Part shown: positions 57,594 to 64,000 of the stretch, piece after piece
Numbering within the stretch: position 1 is the first letter of the stretch
How the letters are laid out: every line of letters starts with the position of its first letter
Notes under the pieces: model-generated
Told to the model about the DNA's origin: nothing
The model's input: only the letters and a program-made list of their open reading frames with translations
Database searches by the model: none
Assembly: GCF_000970025.1 (NCBI RefSeq)
Contig: NZ_CP009528.1
Location: forward strand, 829,168 to 893,167
Source: Methanosarcina barkeri MS
Lineage (GTDB): Archaea; Halobacteriota; Methanosarcinia; Methanosarcinales; Methanosarcinaceae
Reading direction: 5' to 3'
DNA: 64,000 nucleotides
Translations under genes and position numbers: made by a program

Positions 57594-58045
57594 ATGAAAC
57601 CGATCCATTTGTTCCCTATCTTCCCAATTATTTTTGTTACTGCTTCAGGCTGTGTTTCAGAAAACGGACAGTCAGGAACCTATGACAATGAAACAGATTT
57701 CCTCTCATCTCAGGGACAGGTTTGAAAGTTGTGGACCTGAACTGCGTGGAATGCTGGAGTTTTATTGCGAAGTGGACAGGAGTGAAAATCGCTGACCTTT
57801 TTGAAGAAGCTGGAAACTACGAAAATGAGAGTACGATTATTTTTTACAGTGAGGATGGATATTCTACCTCTCTTGATAATGACTACAATGCTAGAAACCG
57901 TTATTATCCTCACATACAGGATTAATGATGTAGCCCTACATCCTGACAGAGTTTTCCCTTTAGCTTGTAGTCGAAGGCAAATATGGGCAAAAATGGATGA
58001 AGTGGATTAGAAGATAGGAACTTAGTAATGATGAAAATTTAATTT
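57594..58045 (+). pseudogene. broken lipoprotein with sulfite-oxidase-type molybdopterin domain
   Basis: ATG 57594 starts a lipoprotein leader (FPIIFVTASGC) that ends at TGA 57723 after about 43 residues. A second frame continues VVDLNCVECWSFIAKWTGVKIADLFEEAG and FYSEDGYSTSLD, a clear match to the oxidoreductase molybdopterin-binding fold (C-x-GW-x-KWTGV). A third frame gives INDVALHPDRVFPL and a fourth LVVEGKYGQKWMKWI. At least three frame changes, plus a probable deletion between leader and domain, show it is inactive. The intact ancestor was probably a YedY/sulfite-oxidase-like extracytoplasmic protein. Confidence 0.7.
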
Positions 58046-58054
58046 CAAGTACTT

Positions 58055-58192
58055 ATAGAGCCTATCCCGAAACTCAAAATTTGATTTTTGAATCTCGTAT
58101 TTGGAGCAATCAATTGAATACTTAATCACTAAAATGATCCTGTAAATTCATGATGATTTAGAATCAAAATAGGTTTTGGGATAGGTTCATAC
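58055..58192. mobile_element. MITE-like element, copy 2
   Basis: 138 bases with ends TATAGAGCCTATCCCGAAAC and, inverted, GGTTTTGGGATAGGTTCATA. The interior shares segments with copy 1 at 56394-56525 (for example CTCAAAATTTGATTTTTGAA against CTTGAAATTTGCTTC). Same orientation as copy 1. It abuts the 3' end of the molybdopterin-domain pseudogene. Confidence 0.6.
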
Positions 58193-58305
58193 TATATATT
58201 GTCATTAATTATATTTGAGAAGTGCAATTATAGAGCCATTACCTAAGTGAAAACTTGAAGTTATATCTCAGTTATTCCTTAGCAACTCTCTTATGCTCAA
58301 AACCA

Positions 58306-58749
58306 TTAGAAATCCTTCTTTAAATAAACCATATCAATAAGTTGTTTACCACATTCGAAAATTGGATGGTCATAATTGTCAATATAAAAATTTTTAACAT
58401 AATTTGACATAACAAATCCACAATTTTTATAAAACTGGATAGTAAGAGGACTATCTCCCGTACCAACAAGCATGGTTTTGCATTTGCCTTTATAATACTC
58501 AAAGATGAATTTTACTAGTTGCCTACCGTAACCCTGTCCCTGATACTTTTCATAAGTTGCTATATTTTTTAATTCGTATATATCATCATCTTCACGTGTT
58601 ACTACACAGAGACTTTTCAAATCGCCATCATATAGAGTAAACATATCCCCGCGATCTAAATATTTGTCAATCATATCTTCTTGTTCGTCTGCTAAAAGCA
58701 ATAAATCAAGAAACTGTTTTTTATTATCCAGAATTCTTTCAATTTTCAT
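58306..58749 (-). CDS. GNAT-family N-acetyltransferase
   Basis: 147 residues. The acetyl-CoA-binding motif is [20 protein letters not shown], followed by [21 protein letters not shown], the usual motif A and B arrangement. It acetylates an unknown amine. Four TATAGTATA iterons lie 140-210 bases upstream on its strand and may control it. The Shine-Dalgarno sequence is weak. Confidence 0.88.
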   Translation of the reverse strand: MKIERILDNKKQFLDLLLLADEQEDMIDKYLDRGDMFTLYDGDLKSLCVVTREDDDIYELKNIATYEKYQGQGYGRQLVKFIFEYYKGKCKTMLVGTGDSPLTIQFYKNCGFVMSNYVKNFYIDNYDHPIFECGKQLIDMVYLKKDF

Positions 58750-58887
58750 GGCAAATCTCGGCTAGTATAAATAATTGGAATTTCGCTGTGTTGGGTGAAA
58801 TCCAAATTATCAATCAATTTTAAAATTATCGTAGGATAAATGATGTAGAAATTACAGTTAAACACCAACAACAATATTAATATATCC

Positions 58888-58965
58888 AAACTATAGTATA
58901 GTTTGCTCAATATAGTATACTGTTTAAAATATAGTATACTATTTCTCCAAATATAGTATACTATT
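58888..58965. promoter_or_regulatory. four TATAGTATA iterons
   Basis: The near-palindrome TATAGTATA occurs at 58892, 58911, 58930 and 58952, spaced 19, 19 and 22 bases, each within an AATATAGTATACT-like context. About two helical turns apart, so proteins bound to each would face the same side. It lies upstream of the minus-strand acetyltransferase and 140 bases before the plus-strand kinase-like gene. Operator function is inferred. Confidence 0.5.
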
Positions 58966-59097
58966 ATCAGTATTGCATAATCAAAAAATAAAATTGTCAT
59001 CTGCTCTATCGTAAAATTATACCTGGAGATAAGAGCACATTGCGAAAAAAAATATACAATTGCGGAGTATTTCTAGATAAGTGGGGGGTAATTTGAG

Positions 59098-60045
59098 TTG
59101 GCATCTCGCCATGTTAATATTTTAAACCCTGGTGACCCTTTTAGGGACTGGCTTGTTGAAGAAGTTGTTGGGGATAGGCTACGGAATAAAAATTGCTCTG
59201 TTAATGTTTTTAAATACAACTCCTCCCATACGGTCTGCAAGTACCAGTTCAAGGGTGAACATTTTAGCGTTATGGCAAAGTTTTTTGCCGAACCTACCGG
59301 CCAGTTGAAAGATTATAATCCATATAAAGGCATGATGAATGAGTACCGAAACCTTAGAAAGGCTGCATCGGTAATAAATGTTGCAAGACCTCTTGCAACC
59401 AATAAGAAGTTCAACTGCGTCCTTGTAACGGAACACATACCTGGAAAATCTCTGGAATGGTACATCAGACACGAAGAAAAGCTATATGAGAGGCTTGCTG
59501 CAGTTGCACATATGCTCCGACAGTTGCATGAAAACACAAAATCTTTCTACAATAAGGAGAATGAATTCAGAAATTATCATGATGTTCTGGGCCATCTGAA
59601 ACTGGATCATGACACTAGAGAGACTTTCAATAAATTACTTGGAGAATGGTGGTATAGTTCTTTGCTCGACAGGGACTACGGCTGCATGATTCACAGGGAT
59701 GTCAATCTTTCCAATTATATTTTCTGCAAAGGTAAACCCTATGCCCTTGATTTTGAAAGCTCCTGGTTAGAGGCACATCCTGTCAGAGATCTCGGAATTT
59801 TAGCTGCAGAACTTAAAAACGAGTTCGAACTGCATATGGGAGGAGGGGTAAAAGCTGAACCATATATCGGAAATTTCCTCTGGGAATACAGTAGCGACGA
59901 AAAAGATTTTTACTATATTACCAGAACTTTGCCTTTTTTCATGAGTATAGGACTCCTTCGTTCGGCAAGGCTTCATCAGGGTGAACATAGAAACTACCTC
60001 ATCAAAGAAGCGTGTGAATGTTTAAAGGCAATTAATTACAGATAA
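59098..60045 (+). CDS. kinase-like (APH/phosphotransferase-fold) protein
   Basis: 315 residues from TTG 59098, eight bases after GGGGGGT. Kinase-like motifs are VLVTEHIPGKSLEWYI (hinge), CMIHRDVNLSNYIFC (catalytic Asp and Asn) and YALDFESSWLEAHPVRDLG (metal-binding Asp). This matches lipopolysaccharide- or APH-type small kinases; substrate unknown. It is unrelated in detail to the phosphotransferase at 56530. The 3' end is duplicated just after the stop. Confidence 0.78.
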   Translation: MASRHVNILNPGDPFRDWLVEEVVGDRLRNKNCSVNVFKYNSSHTVCKYQFKGEHFSVMAKFFAEPTGQLKDYNPYKGMMNEYRNLRKAASVINVARPLATNKKFNCVLVTEHIPGKSLEWYIRHEEKLYERLAAVAHMLRQLHENTKSFYNKENEFRNYHDVLGHLKLDHDTRETFNKLLGEWWYSSLLDRDYGCMIHRDVNLSNYIFCKGKPYALDFESSWLEAHPVRDLGILAAELKNEFELHMGGGVKAEPYIGNFLWEYSSDEKDFYYITRTLPFFMSIGLLRSARLHQGEHRNYLIKEACECLKAINYR

Positions 60046-60113
60046 AGCATGAGAACTTATCTCGTCAAAGAAGCACAGTGCTTAAAGACAATTAATTACA
60101 GATAAAACATGAA
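59991..60113. repeat. 61-bp tandem duplication over the kinase-like gene 3' end
   Basis: 59991-60052 (coding end, stop and a few bases) is repeated with about 80% identity at 60053-60113; the shared core is CAATTAATTACAGATAAA. The second copy is downstream of the stop and presumably a relic. Confidence 0.8.
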
Positions 60114-60136
60114 GTCGAAGCTTAAGTAAAAGGGAT

Positions 60137-60901
60137 ATGGGAGGAAAGAGCATATCGGAGGATCACGAACCTGAGGTAAGCAAGGACGAAGTTACATTTC
60201 TTAGTCATTCTCTTGCAAAGGGAGAGGAGGCATTTGAGAGCTGTCATATAAAAGGGGTCATCTTTGACTGCTATGAGACCCTCATTGACATCCATACTGA
60301 CGAACATAACCTGGAGACATATAAAGTACTGAGCTCATGGCTTGCCTATCAGGGAGTGAAAATCGCTCCCGAAAAGCTGTGGGATACGTATATGTCTAAG
60401 GTCAGGCAGAAAATGGAGAATTCCAGGGAAGTGTACCCTGAGATAAAGGTAGAGGAAATCTTTGCAGAGATCTGCAGGGAAAATTCGGTCTGGAATATTG
60501 ACGAGAACAGCCTGGGAGTAGAAGCTTCACGGGTCTTTCGGGCAGCTTCGATACGGAAACTCCGTGCTTTTCCTCAGAGCATCAAACTGATTGAACATTG
60601 CATAAACGTTCCCAAGTGTGTAATCTCCAATGGGCAAAGAGTTTTTTCTGAACTGGAACTCAGGTTTCTCGGGCTCCATGATTATTTTGACTTTGTTATC
60701 TTCTCATCGGATGTAGGGTATAAGAAACCTGATCTCAGGCTTTTTATGACTGCGCTCAAAAGGATGGGCCTTGAACTCGAACCCAAATGTGTCATGTCAA
60801 TAGGAGACTCTGAAGAAAACGAGCTAGCGCCTGCAAAAAAACTGGGAATGCGTGCCATGAATATTAAAGATGCCTGGGAGCAATTCGGATTGACAGATTG
60901 A
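60137..60901 (+). CDS. HAD-superfamily hydrolase
   Basis: 254 residues of the haloacid-dehalogenase-type subfamily. Motif I GVIFDCYETLID, motif II VISNGQ, motif III with Lys in SSDVGYKKPD and motif IV MSIGDSEENEL are all present. Predicted phosphatase or dehalogenase on a small substrate. The N-terminal about 38 residues are not part of the HAD core. ATG 60137 has only a weak upstream site; no better start exists before motif I. Confidence 0.85.
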   Translation: MGGKSISEDHEPEVSKDEVTFLSHSLAKGEEAFESCHIKGVIFDCYETLIDIHTDEHNLETYKVLSSWLAYQGVKIAPEKLWDTYMSKVRQKMENSREVYPEIKVEEIFAEICRENSVWNIDENSLGVEASRVFRAASIRKLRAFPQSIKLIEHCINVPKCVISNGQRVFSELELRFLGLHDYFDFVIFSSDVGYKKPDLRLFMTALKRMGLELEPKCVMSIGDSEENELAPAKKLGMRAMNIKDAWEQFGLTD

Positions 60902-60998
60902 CTCTATAACATTTTCTGTCTTCTAAAAAGTAATATTTGGGAGAATATTCACTCAGTGACTCTCCCAATCACTCATATTTACTGTTCCCTTATTTTTT

Positions 60999-61079
60999 CC
61001 TTCACACTTTTTATCCTTCACAACTTTTTATCCTTCACACTTTTTATCCTTCACACTTTTTATCCTTCACACTTTTTAT
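60999..61079. repeat. 16-bp tandem repeat, five copies, between convergent genes
   Basis: CCTTCACACTTTTTAT repeated five times (second copy one base longer). It ends about 20 bases before the stop of the minus-strand methyltransferase. T-runs on the plus strand could terminate the HAD transcript. Confidence 0.9.
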
Positions 61080-61097
61080 GTAAACTGCCGGAAATCC

Positions 61098-61970
61098 TCA
61101 GGCAGTACCTGTAAACTCTTTCCTTCGAACAGCCGGATTCCACCAGACCACAGCGGAGCGGTATTTCCTGATACACGGTCCTTCTCCTGAGTCACGATAT
61201 AATTCCTCTCTAATAATTTCTTCAATCTCAGGTGTAACCTCCGTATATATTGAGTAGAAAACCCTGTACATCCTGAGCATGTTCTCAGGCGATCTTATAC
61301 TTGTATAATCAATAAATCTAACATGAGGGACTCTTCCATATGTGTAAAGGAGATTATAGATCAAAGGGTATTCCGGGTACTGGGGACGAGGTTTGTTGCC
61401 CATGATTTTCTTCCAGAGTTTGGCTTCAAATGTCTGCCCTGTGCCTACCCCGCCAACCACGCAGCAGTGTCCCTGTGTTACCTCTTCCATCCGGCTTATC
61501 TGGGTCATAATATCACGAAACATCCATATGACGGTTGAGGTGATAGTAAGGTCATACCGTTCCCTAAAATCTTCAATATTTACATCCTGCCAGATTTTTG
61601 GGATAATATCATAGTTATTCACTCCGGCTTCCACGGCATTTTGAGAGATCATACGGATCATTCCTTCTGAAGGCTCAATAGCAGTTATATGATCAACCTT
61701 CTTTGCGAAGGGGATTACAAATGTTCCCGGACCTGCACCAACTTCAAGGACCCTTGAGTGAGGAGAAACAACTCCATGGAGAGCAAGTGTAGAGTATACT
61801 GACCCTCCGAACTCGTAATTGTTTGTCCGCCTGGATTCCGAGTAATCCACTGCCCTTTCACTCCAGTCATCGAGCTCATAGTCCCTGAACATAATTTTAG
61901 ACCGTGCATCATAGTTGTCTTCCCAGAATCTAACCCAATCTACAGGGGCTGTAAGAGAGTCGGAAGTCAT
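61098..61970 (-). CDS. class I SAM-dependent methyltransferase (paralogue B)
   Basis: 290 residues from ATG 61970, which overlaps the upstream TGA (ATGA) and follows GGAAGGTAGC. Start 61985 is less likely. SAM motif I VLEVGAGPGTFVIPFA is followed by ITAIEPSEGMIRMI and YDLTITSTVIWMF. It shares layout and sequence with the next gene upstream (WQDVNIEDF versus WQEVDETAY; ISRMEEVTQGHCCV versus IRRMETVSRGYCCL). Substrate unknown. Co-transcribed with its paralogue and divergent from a peptide/nickel-type ABC transporter. Confidence 0.85.
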   Translation of the reverse strand: MTSDSLTAPVDWVRFWEDNYDARSKIMFRDYELDDWSERAVDYSESRRTNNYEFGGSVYSTLALHGVVSPHSRVLEVGAGPGTFVIPFAKKVDHITAIEPSEGMIRMISQNAVEAGVNNYDIIPKIWQDVNIEDFRERYDLTITSTVIWMFRDIMTQISRMEEVTQGHCCVVGGVGTGQTFEAKLWKKIMGNKPRPQYPEYPLIYNLLYTYGRVPHVRFIDYTSIRSPENMLRMYRVFYSIYTEVTPEIEEIIREELYRDSGEGPCIRKYRSAVVWWNPAVRRKEFTGTA

Positions 61971-62773
61971 GCTACCTTCCACCATAGTAAACCCATCCTG
62001 CCATTAACCTGATATATGCCTTCATTAGCGTGATTTTGCACGTATTCCTGAATAATCTCTCTGTCCCGGTAGTTCAGAGGTCGATGTTTTTCGACACGTT
62101 TCTCAACCGAGGTAACTGCCGAGGTAACTGGCCGATTAAGTGTGTAATCGATCACATCAACGTTAGGGTACACTCCAGAATCATTGAGAATATTAAAAAC
62201 TGTGATGAACTGATCAAACCCACCTTCATTGATCCCAAGAGCTTCCGTTAGTTTGAGGGTCTCTGAAGGAGCCTCGAACCCATGAGCAAGACAACAGTAA
62301 CCTCTGGATACTGTCTCCATCCGCCGGATCTGCGAAAGAATATCCGAAAATTGCCAGAGTGCATGGCAGCAGATAACCAGGTCATAGTTTTTCGAATAAG
62401 CTGTCTCATCTACTTCCTGCCAGGTCTTAGGGATTATTTCAACATTGGAAAGCTCTCTGTTCTGCGCATATGACATCAATGCTGCTGCCATCTTCTCTGC
62501 AGGCTCGACAGCGGTCACCCTGCGTACCCTCTCTGCAAATGGAATCGTTATCGCTCCTGGGCCTGATGCGATATCTAAAATATGCCAATCCTTCTGCAGT
62601 AGCCCTTCTTTTTCAAACAGGTTGAGGATATTCCGGCCATGGTTACAGTCACTTGCCAATACCATATCAGAATAATCCTCTGCCCTTTGATTCCAGTAGT
62701 TTGTGGTAGAAAGCCTATTCATCTCACCGATGCCTGCAGCCCAGGCTGTCTCCCAATCGATCTGCGTAACCAT
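61967..62773 (-). CDS. class I SAM-dependent methyltransferase (paralogue A)
   Basis: 268 residues. Motif I ILDIASGPGAITIPFAERV, then VTAVEPAEKMAAAL, EIIPKTWQEVDE and YDLVICCHALWQF. It is paralogous to the downstream gene, with which it shares an ATGA junction, so the two may form a heterodimer or act successively. It lies 152 bases from the divergent ABC transporter gene. Confidence 0.85.
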   Translation of the reverse strand: MVTQIDWETAWAAGIGEMNRLSTTNYWNQRAEDYSDMVLASDCNHGRNILNLFEKEGLLQKDWHILDIASGPGAITIPFAERVRRVTAVEPAEKMAAALMSYAQNRELSNVEIIPKTWQEVDETAYSKNYDLVICCHALWQFSDILSQIRRMETVSRGYCCLAHGFEAPSETLKLTEALGINEGGFDQFITVFNILNDSGVYPNVDVIDYTLNRPVTSAVTSVEKRVEKHRPLNYRDREIIQEYVQNHANEGIYQVNGRMGLLWWKVA

Positions 62774-62925
62774 ATTATTCCTTCAAAATTATTAATTAAC
62801 TAAAAATTAGTATTAAGATATAATAACTTATTTCTTTATTATAATGGAATATATGAAAAGAAATATAAATAGTAACAACATACACCCTGTAATTTTCATA
62901 ACAAAAGATACGCAGATGTAGCAAG
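62774..62925. promoter_or_regulatory. divergent promoter region
   Basis: AT-rich, with AAATATAAATAG near 62860-62871 as a plus-strand TATA candidate and TTAATTAACTAA near 62790 toward the methyltransferases. Shared control of both operons is plausible. Confidence 0.4.
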
Positions 62926-63864
62926 ATGACCATGATTCTTGATGTTCAACAGTTGTGTGTACATTTTCCCGTTTCAAGCACTGTCGTCCGGGCGGTTGAT
63001 GGGGTTGACATTAACATCGAAAAGTCCGAGACACTTGCAGTTATAGGAGAGAGCGGTAGCGGAAAATCGGTATTGGGACTGGCGCTACTAGGGCTGCTGC
63101 CTGCAAATTGCACTGTAAACGGAGTTATACGATATCATGGGGATGATCTTCTAACCCTTTCTGAAAATGAACTTGAAATGATCCGTGGTAGAAAGATTGC
63201 ATGGGTTCCTCAGAACCCCGCCGGAGCAATGAATCCTTCGATGACTGTGGGAAACCAAATTGGAGAACCGATCTCTCTCCATATAGAAAAAGACAAAAAT
63301 AAAATTAGAAAAAAGGTCCTTGAACTCCTTAAATTCATCAGAATAACTCCCCCTGAGGAAAGAATAAACTCCTATCCTTATTCATTCAGTGGCGGAATGC
63401 TTCAACGCTCACTTGTAGCTATGGGAATATCAGGCCATCCGGAAGTGCTTATTGCAGACGAACCTACAAAGGGTATAGACATAATGAATAAGCAGGCTAT
63501 CACCTACCTTCTTCGGGTTTTACGTGATGAAGGAATTACTCTGATTATCATCACGCACGATCTCCAATTTGCCAAAAACCTCGCGGATAGAATTGCAGTT
63601 ATGTATTCCGGGAGGATAGTGGAAATAAGAGGGAGGCAGGAATTTTTTGATGGGCCACTGCATCCTTATTCCAGAGGGTTACTTCGTTCGCTCCCTGAAA
63701 ACGGTCTTCACCCTATACCATCCGTAACAGGAGATTCAGAAGAAAACGATGGAGGCTGTAAATTCCGGGTTCGATGTGCATCTGCAATAGAAAAGTGCAG
63801 GGTCGAACCTCCTCTTATTCATCTTCTGGAAGGATCGGCTGTCAGGTGCTGGCTGTATGATTGA
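62926..63864 (+). CDS. Opp/Dpp/Nik-type ABC transporter ATPase (DppD-like)
   Basis: 312 residues. Walker A GESGSGKSV, Q-loop VPQNPAGAMNPSMTVGNQI, signature FSGGMLQRSLVAMGI, Walker B VLIADEPTKGID and switch THDLQFAKNLADR. A C-terminal oligopeptide-transporter domain contains the Cys cluster CKFRVRCASAIEKC...C and the LHPYSRGLLRSLP motif. It works with the second ATPase beginning just downstream to import peptides, nickel or a metal chelate. Substrate cannot be decided. Confidence 0.9.
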   Translation: MTMILDVQQLCVHFPVSSTVVRAVDGVDINIEKSETLAVIGESGSGKSVLGLALLGLLPANCTVNGVIRYHGDDLLTLSENELEMIRGRKIAWVPQNPAGAMNPSMTVGNQIGEPISLHIEKDKNKIRKKVLELLKFIRITPPEERINSYPYSFSGGMLQRSLVAMGISGHPEVLIADEPTKGIDIMNKQAITYLLRVLRDEGITLIIITHDLQFAKNLADRIAVMYSGRIVEIRGRQEFFDGPLHPYSRGLLRSLPENGLHPIPSVTGDSEENDGGCKFRVRCASAIEKCRVEPPLIHLLEGSAVRCWLYD

Positions 63865-63878
63865 AGGGAGAAAGTCTC

Positions 63879-64000
63879 ATGATTGAAGGAAGAGGCCTGA
63901 CCAAGATATTCGCTCCCAATTCTCCAGGAAAAAACCGGATCATCGCTGTTGATAATGTAAATATCAGGATCGAAGCAGGAGAAACCCTTACTCTTGTAGG
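63879..64000 (+). CDS. Opp/Dpp-type ABC transporter second ATPase (DppF-like), partial
   Basis: ATG 63879, behind GGGAG and 14 bases after the previous stop, opens GRGLTKIFAPNSPGKNRIIA, then AVDNVNIRIEAGETLTLVG up to the first residues of Walker A, where the window ends. It is the normal second nucleotide-binding subunit of this transporter type. Confidence 0.85.
   Translation, partial: MIEGRGLTKIFAPNSPGKNRIIAVDNVNIRIEAGETLTLV

Overview
The window is archaeal and almost certainly from a Methanosarcina species. The evidence is a formylmethanofuran dehydrogenase operon, an archaeal 16S-23S-5S rRNA operon, aIF1A, a Rio kinase, family B DNA polymerase, Methanosarcina-type S-layer repeats, the siroheme-route haem enzyme AhbC, AT-rich spacers with TATA-box promoters, and many short tandem and dispersed repeats. 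It is chromosomal: core genes are interleaved with accessory islands.

Layout. 1-1345: start of a minus-strand gene and an AbrB-PhoU-type regulator that has no ATG, GTG or TTG start. 2125-6375: fwdDBAC, the CO2-reducing/formyl-oxidising enzyme of methanogenesis, behind a 0.8 kb leader. 6716-19428 (minus): a long co-directional run comprising two surface or secreted proteins, one of them split by a frameshift, a CobN-type chelatase, a membrane protein resembling an ECF substrate component, a fused double ECF ATPase, an EcfT protein and an ABC exporter. It faces a divergent S-layer-domain gene and a fused ChlI-ChlD chelatase motor (19801-23649). 23879-27746: a P-loop ATPase followed by a protein with fifteen 40-residue TPR repeats, the best candidate for an uncharacterised signalling or defence module. 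27867-30665: DNA polymerase B. 31121-35374: pstSCAB-phoU phosphate uptake. 35647-37053: dihydroorotase. 37298-38961 (minus): aIF1A, Rio1 kinase and a KH protein, with aIF1A apparently starting at CTG. 39695-44483: rRNA operon with no tRNA in the spacer.

44484-49150 is sparse: a MITE-like element, a perfect 21-bp hairpin, two small unknown proteins, a Cdc48-like AAA ATPase and RNase Z. 49302-51185 is a GH13 enzyme. 51642-56164 carries SUMT, uroporphyrinogen-III synthase, a tiny Cys-rich protein and AhbC, all consistent with siroheme, corrinoid and haem synthesis. 56394-58192 is an island bounded by two related MITE-like elements, containing a phosphotransferase and a broken molybdopterin-domain lipoprotein. 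58306-60901 has an acetyltransferase, a second kinase-like protein and a HAD phosphatase. 61098-64000 has two paralogous methyltransferases divergent from an Opp/Dpp/Nik-type ABC transporter that runs off the window.

A recurring feature is short tandem repeats (11-24 bp units), several of them directly at gene 3' ends, plus hairpin-forming dispersed repeats. Function assignments rest on motifs read by eye; no database search was run.
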